64,000 nucleotides of DNA from JAIEPM01 sp964546815. Lineage in GTDB: Bacteria > Cyanobacteriota > Vampirovibrionia > Obscuribacterales > Obscuribacteraceae. Of the stretch, positions 1 through 7,028 are shown piece after piece; the stretch's first letter is position 1; each line of letters begins with the position of its first letter. The notes under the pieces are model-generated. The model searched no databases. It was not told where the DNA came from and saw only the letters and a list, made by a program, of their open reading frames with translations. A program made the translations under genes and the position numbers. The DNA is taken from assembly GCA_964546815.1 (NCBI GenBank), contig CAZJLR010000006.1, forward strand, positions 1 through 64,000. Direction: 5' to 3'.

Positions 1-27
1 CCTAGACATTGAACATGCTTGTCACAC

Positions 28-127
28 GTAGGGGCGACGCCATGCGTCGCCCGGAAGTTAAGTAGCGGTGCTCGCTTAGACAGTTTCCCCCTATGAATTA
101 GCGGACGACGCATGGCGTCGCCCCTAC
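28..127. repeat. Inverted pair of GGGCGACGC-type palindromes
   Basis: Positions 32-52 form a palindrome (GGGCGACGC, spacer cat, GCGTCGCCC). Positions 106-127 are the exact reverse complement of 28-49, so the 100-bp segment has two facing copies. Related copies lie at 20020-20033, 20875-20897 and 29320-29345, all between genes. This is a dispersed intergenic palindrome of REP-like character. I see no gene in positions 1-395. Confidence 0.7.
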
Positions 128-296
128 AGGCGAACATAACGAATTTTGCGTTCGCCAACAGCATCCATGGTGTCACCTCTAGACCCGTGTAGGCCGAGTA
201 CTTACTGACTGCATTTAATGGGCCGATTTCGATGAAAACAGTCCTAGATCTGCAGCTCAAGTAGTCAAGACAGCAACGTTTACGGCCGCAAGCGGA

Positions 297-302
297 TATA
301 AT
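297..302 (+). promoter_or_regulatory. Candidate -10 box upstream of folK
   Basis: A perfect TATAAT lies 94 bp before the folK start. No convincing -35 hexamer is found at 16-18 bp spacing, so this is a weak promoter call based on the -10 element alone. Confidence 0.3.
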
Positions 303-395
303 CAGCTGACCGAACGCATGTTCCCTTAGCTACCGTTACCAGGCGTTCCGCATATTCAGGTAAGCCGACGTCCGTTTACACATAAAGGCGGCAAC

Positions 396-986
396 GTGTC
401 CGATGACCACGACAACCAGCACAAGGGCGACTCTTGGACTAGAGCATACATCGGCCTGGGCTCAAACGAGGGCGACAGGCTCGGATATGTTCAGCAAGCC
501 ATGCAGCTTTTGAAAGACTACCCTGACATTGAGGTTGTGGAGTGTTCAAGCCTCTACGAAACCGAGCCTGTTGGCAATGACTACGAAGAATGGTTCGTAA
601 ATGCTGTAGCTTCCATTGAAACTACTTTGTCCGTAAAAGAGCTTTTGAAAGTTTGCAAACTAATTGAAAAACGCCTGGCCAGCCTTGCCGGGGCAGACAG
701 CCCTGAAGTTTTACATGAAGGACCCGATGGCATCAGGCGAACCAGAATTATCGATCTCGACATTCTTTTCTACGGTGACAATCGCGTCAAACTGCCCGAC
801 TTGATGGTGCCGCATCCGCAGCTCACCAAACGCGCTTATGCACTTGTTCCACTTTTGGAAATTGCACCGGAATTTGTACATCCAACTCTCGGCAAAACAG
901 TCGCAGAGATACACGAAAACCTTGACGCACCCGAGCAAGTATTTTTGTATGGAACCCGCGATCCAATTTCAGACTTCGACCCTTAG
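396..986 (+). CDS. folK: HPPK, folate biosynthesis pyrophosphokinase
   Basis: 2-amino-4-hydroxy-6-hydroxymethyldihydropteridine diphosphokinase transfers pyrophosphate from ATP to the pterin before dihydropteroate synthase acts; it is cytoplasmic. The family start YIGLGSNEGDR is at about residue 18, and the metal-binding RTRIIDLDILFYGD has Asp120 and Asp122, followed by VPHPQLTKRAY. At 196 aa it is somewhat longer than the usual 160-170 because of a hydrophilic N-terminal extension. The start is GTG, preceded by AAAGGCGG at about 384-391. No other folate genes adjoin it. It ends 9 bp before the SAM hydrolase gene, whose SD overlaps the folK stop, so the two are probably co-transcribed. Confidence 0.95.
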   Translation: MSDDHDNQHKGDSWTRAYIGLGSNEGDRLGYVQQAMQLLKDYPDIEVVECSSLYETEPVGNDYEEWFVNAVASIETTLSVKELLKVCKLIEKRLASLAGADSPEVLHEGPDGIRRTRIIDLDILFYGDNRVKLPDLMVPHPQLTKRAYALVPLLEIAPEFVHPTLGKTVAEIHENLDAPEQVFLYGTRDPISDFDP

Positions 987-995
987 GAGCCAAAC

Positions 996-1796
996 GTGAG
1001 CAAGAAGAAAAAAATCATCACTCTTACCACTGATTTCGGGACTCTTGATGGCTATGCCGGCATTGTAAAAGGCGTCATTTATGGAATTTGCGACGACGTC
1101 AACATCGTTGATTTGAGCCACGACTTACCGCCATGGAGCATTTCGGCAGCTGCCTGGATTGTAGGAAACAGCTATCCATACTTTCCCGATGAAAGCATTC
1201 ACGTTGCAGTCGTAGATCCTGGCGTAGGTTCAAAACGCAGAGCAATTGCAATCGCCGCTGCCAATCAGTATTTCATTGGTCCAGACAATGGTATTTTTTC
1301 GCACGTTTTGCACGCATGCAGCGACGCAAAAGCATACGAATTGAATGCAGCCAAATACTGGAGACAAGAACTCTCAACTTCATTTCATGCCCGTGATTTG
1401 TTTGCACCTGTGGCGGCACATTTTGCTGCGGGCATCGCACTCAATGAACTGGGTGTCGAAATTGAATTGGACAGCCTTGTAAAAATGCCGGTTAGAGAGC
1501 TAAAGCTCAAAGCAAATAGAGTCGAGGGATCTGTAGCCTATGTTGATCGCTTCGGCAATTTGATTACTAACATCAAAAAAGACTGCGTTCAAAATTCAGC
1601 ACTATGCCAGGTGGGTAAACGTTCACTCGGTCGCATCGGGCACTCGTATTCATCAACAGAACTAGGAACTCCAATTGCGTTTATCGGCAGCCACGGCTTT
1701 CTCGAGATTGCTGTTAGCCAGGGCAGAGCTGACGAGAAATTGGATGCCGGCGTGAACACACCGGTTATCTTGTTTGAAGGTTCGGGTCACGATTAA
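996..1796 (+). CDS. SAM hydrolase (SAM hydroxide adenosyltransferase, DUF62)
   Basis: This family hydrolyses S-adenosylmethionine to adenosine and methionine with an activated water; relatives are the SAM-dependent fluorinase and chlorinase. The DUF62 hallmarks are all present: TDFG near the N-terminus (Asp13), VVDPGVGSKRR (Asp74, Arg81/82), GPDNG, FHARDLFAP (His131) and DRFGNLITNI. The His-Arg-Asp set fits the hydrolase branch rather than a halogenase, but this is judged from motifs only. Length (266 aa) is normal. The GTG start has an AGGAG site at 985-989 that overlaps the folK stop, so translation is probably coupled. Its physiological role in most bacteria is unclear. Confidence 0.9.
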   Translation: MSKKKKIITLTTDFGTLDGYAGIVKGVIYGICDDVNIVDLSHDLPPWSISAAAWIVGNSYPYFPDESIHVAVVDPGVGSKRRAIAIAAANQYFIGPDNGIFSHVLHACSDAKAYELNAAKYWRQELSTSFHARDLFAPVAAHFAAGIALNELGVEIELDSLVKMPVRELKLKANRVEGSVAYVDRFGNLITNIKKDCVQNSALCQVGKRSLGRIGHSYSSTELGTPIAFIGSHGFLEIAVSQGRADEKLDAGVNTPVILFEGSGHD

Positions 1797-1961
1797 CGTA
1801 ACTGCCCATCTGCAATCTGAGAAATACTTAGTCGATAAATAATCGTCTAGACGGTTAGTGGCCATTTTTATGGGGCATGAATAAAGCAGCCCCCTATAGA
1901 ACTTCTATGCCTCCAGTTTGATTTAAGCTGGACGGCTCTAAACCGTCAAAACAACACGTCT

Positions 1962-3890
1962 GTGGGCGCACAAATGAGTGAAGACATCCCGACATTTAGA
2001 ACATGGAAGCCTAGCTCAATTCTGCCCCCAGAATTTGAGCTGCTGAATTTGCTTGGTGAGGGCGCCTATGGCTGCGTCTACAAAGCCACGCATAGAACAA
2101 TGAACAGAACAGTAGCGATAAAGTTCATTCGCAAAGATGGCTTCGTTGACGAAAAGAACGTGCTCGAATATTTTCAAAAGGAAGCGAAAGCCATTGCAAG
2201 ACTAGAGCACCCCAACATCGTGCGAGTGCTTCAAGTTGGCTTAGGAAGCGACAATACGCCATTTCTGGTATATGAGTTTCTGGAAGGCGAAACACTTCGC
2301 AGCTATTTGCATAGACGAAAAACCCTTTCCGTACGTTCGTTATTTTGCCTTTTCTCTCAGTTAACTAACGCAGTTTCATATGCACATGCTCAAGGTGTTG
2401 TGCATCGAGACATCAAGCCCGAAAACATAATGCTTATGCCAGAGCAATCTAGCTCATCTATTTTCCACGTGAAATTACTTGATTTTGGCACAGCAAAATC
2501 ACGCAGCGCAATCGACGCCAATTCTCAAAGCCAGACAGCAAGCACGAATTTTGCAGGAAGCCCTGCATATGCCAGCCCGGAACAATGCAAGGGACTACCG
2601 GCAGATCAACGCTCTGACATTTATTCTCTCTCTTCAATTTTGTACGAATGCATAATTGGCGCCGCTCCATTTTCCAGCGATAGCCCAGTACACACTATGT
2701 ACAGGCAAATAAACGAAGCCCCTGCTTTGCCGGACAAGCGACTTCCAGGCGAGCTAAACAAGCTACTTTTGAAAGGTCTGGCTAAAAATCCAGACGATAG
2801 ATTTAGTGACTGCAAAGATTTTGAACAGAGCATGCGCCCAGCATTGAAAGCTCTGGAAAAAATGCAAAACAAAAATTTCAGCGCGCCAACTATTTTAAAG
2901 ATTGTCTTGCCGATCGCCATAATTCCCGGTTTGGTCTTACTATTTGCCACAAGCAAATCAAGCAAACCTGCGCCGCCTGCAAAACCTATTTCAAATTCAA
3001 TCACTGCATCCAAACATATAAGCCCAGTTAGTCGCTTAATTGCTCTTGAAAAAAAGGGGATGGACTCTCAAATCATGTCCTCAGCAAAATCCACAGAAAC
3101 TCTTCTTGCAGAGTACGACCAGATAATGCCTTTGTTAGCGGGCAAGAAAGAACTCCAGCTTTTGGCGCATCTTTCAAAAGCAAATGCACTCGGGAGCTTG
3201 GAAAAATATCCAGCTGCAATGGCTGAATTGAAACTTGCCAAAGAGTGCTGTAAAGCACCAAGCGGGCATTATCTTGAGGAAGGGCTTTGCCTCAATAGAA
3301 TGGCACTCAATGCCGAAAAATCCAAAGATTGGGACAAAGCGATTGAATACGCAATGCAATCGCTCTCAGTATGCGCAGACTCAAACGATAGTCAAAGCCA
3401 TCCTCATATGAGTTTCCCGTCCTTGCTGGGTCAAACACTATATATGGATCAAATAAATGGGTCCAATCATACATTACTTGCTCATTGTTATTACGAACAA
3501 AAAAAGTTCGCATTAGCGCAAAAACAATCGGAATTAGCGATTCAAGCCTGGCAACAAAACTCCGACGAGTTTGCTCTTTTGCGAGCAAAAGCTTTCCAGG
3601 CTGAAATATTTTATGCTCAAGGCAACAAAGCCCAAGCACACAAAGAAATTGACGAGATTCGTACTTTCCTTGAAGAATCTATCGCTGAGCAAGACAGGAC
3701 TGTTGTGCGTCTTTCAGAGAAACAACTTGCTGAGGAATGTTTGGGTTTAGCGATTTGGTACAGGAATCACGGCAATTCCAGTCAAGCAAAAGAAATTGCA
3801 CTTAAGGGTTGGGAATTAGCAAGCAGGGTGACTGCGAAAGACTCAGCAACCCAAGTGCAGCTAAGAATAATTCTGCAAGCTTTACAGTAA
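1962..3890 (+). CDS. Membrane Ser/Thr protein kinase with C-terminal TPR-like region
   Basis: An N-terminal Hanks-type kinase domain (about residues 25-290) has a GEGAYG glycine loop, Lys54 in VAIKFI, HRDIKPEN (Asp150), DFG (Asp174) and the SPAYASPEQ activation-segment end, so it should be active. One membrane helix lies at about 311-328. The remaining ~310 residues are helical and TPR-like, with repeated alanine-rich paired helices such as LAHLSKANALGSLEKYPAAMAELKLAKE, and probably lie outside the membrane. A second kinase of the same plan is at 24922-26940. The start is GTG at 1962 or ATG at 1974; neither has a strong SD. A small hairpin (GACGG at 1931, CCGTC at 1943) sits just upstream. 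The gene is convergent with the MazF-like gene, ending 6 bp away. Confidence 0.88.
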   Translation: MGAQMSEDIPTFRTWKPSSILPPEFELLNLLGEGAYGCVYKATHRTMNRTVAIKFIRKDGFVDEKNVLEYFQKEAKAIARLEHPNIVRVLQVGLGSDNTPFLVYEFLEGETLRSYLHRRKTLSVRSLFCLFSQLTNAVSYAHAQGVVHRDIKPENIMLMPEQSSSSIFHVKLLDFGTAKSRSAIDANSQSQTASTNFAGSPAYASPEQCKGLPADQRSDIYSLSSILYECIIGAAPFSSDSPVHTMYRQINEAPALPDKRLPGELNKLLLKGLAKNPDDRFSDCKDFEQSMRPALKALEKMQNKNFSAPTILKIVLPIAIIPGLVLLFATSKSSKPAPPAKPISNSITASKHISPVSRLIALEKKGMDSQIMSSAKSTETLLAEYDQIMPLLAGKKELQLLAHLSKANALGSLEKYPAAMAELKLAKECCKAPSGHYLEEGLCLNRMALNAEKSKDWDKAIEYAMQSLSVCADSNDSQSHPHMSFPSLLGQTLYMDQINGSNHTLLAHCYYEQKKFALAQKQSELAIQAWQQNSDEFALLRAKAFQAEIFYAQGNKAQAHKEIDEIRTFLEESIAEQDRTVVRLSEKQLAEECLGLAIWYRNHGNSSQAKEIALKGWELASRVTAKDSATQVQLRIILQALQ

Positions 3891-3896
3891 AGACAT

Positions 3897-4550
3897 TCAC
3901 TTTTTCGGTCCGCGACCATCATCTGAGCGCAGCTTGAATGGCTTGAATACAGACTTTTTCGTTTCGCCAGGCTTTGCGTCATCTACAGAAGATTCGCTCG
4001 TAGCATTACTTTGAGATGTCGTTTCGCTTTCTTTTGACTCCACAGATTTAGCATCGAGAGCTTTGTTTTCCAATGCAGACTTGTCTGAAGCTTTGATTTC
4101 ATCAGCTTTCGGTGCATCCGGCTGTCCATCACCTTCACCCTCAGTCTTTTGATCTGATTGAACAGGTCGACCGATTGATAAAGCAATCATCAAACACATA
4201 TCGACCCTTTCCATAACCTCGTTCGGAAAGGCGCCAATCTTGTTTACCAATAAAGTCTTGGGAATTGTAGCGATAACTGTGCAGTCAATAACGCTGTCAA
4301 GCCTGATGCCGCCAAGCTTGCCTTCCGGCGTTGCCATTTCAACAACAACCTGAGTCGGTTCTCTAGTAGCGCGCGTCACATTACTTGTCAGCGGAACCAA
4401 GAGGACGTCATCTAGACGTGCATTGTTATAGTCGTTTGAAATAATGACTGCTGGGCGACGCTTAGTTTGCGTTTGCCCGTCATCAGTTGTATATGGAAAG
4501 GCGACAAGTACGACGTCGCCTTTCCGATAGACTGGTGGCTTTGCAGACAT
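3897..4550 (-). CDS. MazF/PemK-like protein with long hydrophilic C-terminal tail
   Basis: Residues about 8-120 match the MazF/PemK fold: YRKGDVVLVAFPYTTDDG, then KRRPAVIISND, the loop DDVLLVPLTSN, and a final strand/helix where MazF proteins carry IDCTVIATIPK-like sequence. MazF proteins are usually mRNA endoribonucleases of about 110 aa. This one is 217 aa because of a ~85-residue tail rich in Ser, Glu, Lys, Asp and Ala that looks disordered. No antitoxin of a known family is fused or adjacent. The 70-aa gene upstream on the same strand (4668-4880) is the right size, but a terminator separates them. Whether it is a toxin or a domesticated relative is open. Confidence 0.78.
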   Translation of the reverse strand: MSAKPPVYRKGDVVLVAFPYTTDDGQTQTKRRPAVIISNDYNNARLDDVLLVPLTSNVTRATREPTQVVVEMATPEGKLGGIRLDSVIDCTVIATIPKTLLVNKIGAFPNEVMERVDMCLMIALSIGRPVQSDQKTEGEGDGQPDAPKADEIKASDKSALENKALDAKSVESKESETTSQSNATSESSVDDAKPGETKKSVFKPFKLRSDDGRGPKK

Positions 4551-4617
4551 TGTTGGAATCTAGTAATGGGTAAGAACGGGCTCGGCTACACCGCCATTGC
4601 AATTCTAGCAGCAAACC

Positions 4618-4648
4618 AAAAAGCCCCCGACTTTAAATCGGAGTTTTT
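4618..4648. terminator. Bidirectional hairpin terminator after the 70-aa gene
   Basis: CCCCGA (4625-4630) pairs with TCGGAG (4638-4643) with one G-T pair and a 7-nt loop, flanked by A-run and T-run on each side. On the minus strand it ends the 70-aa gene, whose stop is at 4668. It separates that gene from the MazF-like start at 4550. Confidence 0.6.
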
Positions 4649-4667
4649 GAAGCTTAAAGACTAAAAA

Positions 4668-4880
4668 TTAGAGCGTGTCGTAAATAGCAGCGGCATCGTC
4701 CATGAGAGCGACGCGGGCTAAGGCTGATGCTCCGGACTCTTCGCCGAGCGAGCGGGCTTCAGATGGCGTGCATGTCAGCCATTCTTTAATTTCAATCGTC
4801 CAAGCTTTTGCAAGCAAACCAAGGGCTTCGAGGGCTTTGTCCTCAAATCTATGCACTTTTCTTTCTGGCTGCTGGCTCAC
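4668..4880 (-). CDS. Small hypothetical protein, 70 aa
   Basis: I do not recognise the family. It is acidic and largely helical, without membrane segments or cysteine motifs apart from one Cys. It is supported as a real gene by a complete set of signals: a promoter at 4916-4944, a GGAG SD about 8 nt before a GTG start, and a hairpin terminator just past the stop. Its position upstream of the MazF-like gene on the same strand makes it an unproven antitoxin candidate, but no DNA-binding domain is visible. Confidence 0.6.
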   Translation of the reverse strand: MSQQPERKVHRFEDKALEALGLLAKAWTIEIKEWLTCTPSEARSLGEESGASALARVALMDDAAAIYDTL

Positions 4881-4915
4881 GATTAAAACTCCGCATTAAT
4901 TTGCTCAGTCAAAGG

Positions 4916-4944
4916 AGTATAACATGCATATCAAGGGGTGGAAA
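4916..4944 (-). promoter_or_regulatory. Sigma70-like promoter for the 70-aa gene
   Basis: Reading the minus strand, TTTCCA (4939-4944) and TATACT (4916-4921) are separated by 17 bp. The predicted start point is about 30 bp before the GTG at 4880, with the GGAG SD in between. Confidence 0.55.
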
Positions 4945-5174
4945 TAGTTTTTTCACACCGGCAAGAATATTTTATCTAGCAAATCATCCTTATCTATATA
5001 CCCATTATGCTTTGCAGAATCCAATAGGTCAATTGGAAAGGGGGGTAATTTATTGCTTGCTTACACTTTTTATGAAATGAAATAAAGCTCGAAAGGCTTG
5101 TGGGACAATCGGTTACGAATAGTCTCTCAGGACCACCGCGAAGACTATAGACGGCAGGGCGGCTTCCAGCGGCC

Positions 5175-5198
5175 AAAGGCTCAAGGAATCGAGCCTTT
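5175..5198 (-). terminator. Hairpin, possible terminator of the B12-binding gene
   Basis: AAAGGCTC (5175-5182) and GAGCCTTT (5191-5198) form an 8-bp stem with an 8-nt loop. It lies 150 bp past the stop of the gene at 5349-5780, with only a short T-run in either direction. The surrounding stretch 4945-5348 holds no gene I can support. Confidence 0.35.
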
Positions 5199-5229
5199 TA
5201 TGGAGACTGGAAAGCGAAAGGTGCTCAGA

Positions 5230-5316
5230 AGCAGGCTGGAAACAACTTTGGAGCAAGGCTGAACAGCTTAAAAGCAAGGCGGAAACAGCTTAGGAGCAGG
5301 CTCGAAGCCTGCGCCC
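5230..5316. repeat. Four imperfect 21-22 bp tandem repeats
   Basis: Units beginning AGCAGGCT or AGCAAGGC start at 5230, 5252, 5273 and 5295, separated by 22, 21 and 22 bp. The last unit turns into a small perfect hairpin, GCAGGCT-cga-AGCCTGC (5296-5312). There are no unique spacers, so this is not a CRISPR. It lies between the 70-aa gene and the 3' end of the B12-binding gene. Confidence 0.55.
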
Positions 5317-5348
5317 CCAGGGCATTCGCGATTTAAGAAGGGGATCGA

Positions 5349-5780
5349 TTAAGTGGCGCTGGCTTGTTGTTCCTTGGCCAGTTTTTCTTCGAAGCGTTCT
5401 TTGAGGAATTTGATTGTTCTCTGGGTGGCTCCGCCGGGGACGAATATTTCGGAAACGCCCTGGTCTAAAAGCGCCTGGCGATCTTCCTCTGGAATGATGC
5501 CGCCGCCGAACAACAAAATATCGTCCGCGCCCTGCTCTTTCAGCAAGTGCATGATTCTGGGGAAAAGTGTCATATGAGCACCCGATAGGATGCTAAGTCC
5601 AATTGCATCAACGTCTTCTTGAATTGCGGTTTCGACAATTTCGTCCGGAGAACGGTGCAAACCGGTATAAACAACTTCCATGCCAGCATCTCTGAGCGCA
5701 CGGGCGATAATTTTTGCACCCCTGTCATGCCCATCGAGACCGGGCTTACCAATCAAAACGCGGATTTTTCCTTTAGCCAT
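5349..5780 (-). CDS. Stand-alone cobalamin (B12)-binding protein, mutase C-domain type
   Basis: This 143-aa protein is a complete B12-binding Rossmann domain of the methylmalonyl-CoA mutase C-terminal type. It has KPGLDGHDRGAK, in which Asp16, His18 and Gly21 form the DxHxxG motif that supplies the lower cobalt ligand, then the conserved SILSGAH and GGGIIPEED segments. Such small subunits normally pair with a separate catalytic mutase subunit, but no mutase gene is in this window. The ATG at 5780 is preferred over 5786, because AGGA lies 8 nt before it and only 1-2 nt before the other. It could also be a B12-dependent regulator, but no second domain is present. Confidence 0.88.
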   Translation of the reverse strand: MAKGKIRVLIGKPGLDGHDRGAKIIARALRDAGMEVVYTGLHRSPDEIVETAIQEDVDAIGLSILSGAHMTLFPRIMHLLKEQGADDILLFGGGIIPEEDRQALLDQGVSEIFVPGGATQRTIKFLKERFEEKLAKEQQASAT

Positions 5781-5818
5781 GATCATTTTCCTGCACTGAG
5801 CGAAAAGACAGTATATAG

Positions 5819-6304
5819 CTAATTCAACAGGTTTTCGGACTTCGATCTAATTGTTTCAACAAGCTTGTCGAACTTGGGTATGTCTCGCCTGTTTAGCAAG
5901 TAAATGAACCCCTTGGTTTTTAAGATGGCAAATTTCATATATGTGGGGTTCCAGAACTTGACCATGTCAGTCCACAGCTCACGTTTCCTCATTAATAGAT
6001 TTTGCAAAATCAAAGCATCATCGTCGACTTTTGCATAATCGACCTCAAGCACAAGCGAAGGCACAATTGGAACAAGCATGACAGTACATAGGACGTAAGC
6101 AATCAGCTCTTTGATAATGAATGGCTTATGCAAAATGATGTGCGAATGGTATGACTGCATCAAAAGCATGGTGTACAAAAACAACACCCAGCAGAACACA
6201 AGCCAGCGCAAGTAATGCTTCCAGCGTGTGCGTTGATATTCCTCAACGGCAGCGGCGGCGTCTCCAATTGGAATGTCTTTGAATTCTTTTTTCTTTTTGG
6301 ACAC
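5819..6304 (-). CDS. Two-TM membrane protein with PH-like C-terminal domain
   Basis: This 161-aa protein has a short charged N-terminus, two hydrophobic helices (about residues 30-50 and 65-88) and a soluble C-terminal half. That half contains a short beta-rich pattern (DDALILQNLLMRKRELWTDM, then FAILKTKGFIYLL) resembling bacterial PH-like domains, and ends in a helix. The family is not firmly recognised. It follows the MerR promoter region divergently: its start at 6304 faces the regulatory sequence at 6351-6488. Confidence 0.6.
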   Translation of the reverse strand: MSKKKKEFKDIPIGDAAAAVEEYQRTRWKHYLRWLVFCWVLFLYTMLLMQSYHSHIILHKPFIIKELIAYVLCTVMLVPIVPSLVLEVDYAKVDDDALILQNLLMRKRELWTDMVKFWNPTYMKFAILKTKGFIYLLNRRDIPKFDKLVETIRSKSENLLN

Positions 6305-6350
6305 AGGAACACCTCAGGTGCTTCATTCTCGCATGTTTGGAGTGTTTGCT

Positions 6351-6380
6351 GACAGAGTCGCCAAAAATTACTGTCACGAT
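6351..6380. promoter_or_regulatory. Upstream half-sites for the MerR operator
   Basis: GACAG at 6351-6355 and ATTACTGTC at 6367-6375 repeat the half-site of the main operator at 6456-6488. The run AAAAATTACTGTCA followed by C/T and GAT occurs again at 13392-13409, upstream of the second VIT gene, so the element is shared by the two loci. Confidence 0.5.
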
Positions 6381-6453
6381 TGACTGCGTAGATTGGACAA
6401 TGAAAGGGGCGAGTTTCTCCAAAACCAAAGAGGAGTGGGCGATTGCAGAAACC

Positions 6454-6488
6454 TTGACAGTATTACAGTAATCTGAGAGAATACTGTC
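6454..6488 (+). promoter_or_regulatory. MerR-type operator/promoter, copy 1
   Basis: A perfect dyad GACAGTATT-N15-AATACTGTC (6456-6464 and 6480-6488) overlaps a consensus -35 TTGACA (6454-6459) and touches the merR ATG at 6489. No clear -10 was found. The 43 bp at 6451-6493 recur exactly at 13491-13533. A GAGAG within the dyad may act as the SD. Autoregulation by the adjacent MerR protein is inferred. Confidence 0.7.
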
Positions 6489-7028
6489 ATGGACAAAAAC
6501 GAACGGACGCTAACTCTTGAGGAGTTGTCTGAAGAAGTAGGACAATTGCTCACTCGTTACGCGCTGCTCGGAGCCCAGCAAGACAACCGAGTTTCTGCAG
6601 TACCTGATGCGCGGACCATCCGCTACTACACGACACTCGGACTAATCGACAGACCTAAAATTATAGGTCGTCAGGCACACTACGGCCGACGGCATGTATT
6701 GCAGATTTTGGCGATTAAGTCATTGCAAGCAATCAACCTGCCTTTATCCGAAATACAAACACGCCTTTATGGGCGGAACGACGCTGAGCTTGAAGCAATG
6801 CTAACAAGCCTGGCCGAGTTTTGGGAGCAAAAGAAAACGGATAAGAAAGAGGCAGCAAAAGCTACCACCTGGCACGAAATTGCCGTGGAGCCCGGAGTAA
6901 AAGTACTGATTCAAGAAGGCTGGCAATCACAGCAAGAAATTGAAGCAACTTTGAAAAGAATTCGCACGGCACTAGAAGCCAACCTGCCTGACGGCAGAGA
7001 TGGAATTGAAGGAGAACCAGATGACTAG
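6489..7028 (+). CDS. MerR-family transcriptional regulator
   Basis: The 179-aa protein has an N-terminal winged-helix MerR domain; the diagnostic segment TIRYYTTLGLIDRP begins near residue 43, followed by GRQAHYGRRHVLQ and a helix that ends in LSEIQTRLYG. The rest is a helical, charged C-terminal part without the Cys cluster of metal-sensing MerR proteins, so the signal is unknown. The start ATG abuts a dyad operator. The stop overlaps the VIT gene start by 8 nt, making a coupled two-gene operon. The insertion between the first helix pair and TIRYY (TRYALLGAQQDNRVSAVPDA) is longer than in typical MerR proteins. Confidence 0.88.
   Translation: MDKNERTLTLEELSEEVGQLLTRYALLGAQQDNRVSAVPDARTIRYYTTLGLIDRPKIIGRQAHYGRRHVLQILAIKSLQAINLPLSEIQTRLYGRNDAELEAMLTSLAEFWEQKKTDKKEAAKATTWHEIAVEPGVKVLIQEGWQSQQEIEATLKRIRTALEANLPDGRDGIEGEPDD

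Noticed and set aside
1872..1893. GGGGC...GCCCC hairpin before the first Ser/Thr kinase as a terminator
   Set aside because: Only a 5-bp stem and no T-run follow; too weak to call.
5230..5316. CRISPR-like short repeats
   Set aside because: Only four imperfect 21-22 bp units in direct contact, without spacers; no cas genes.
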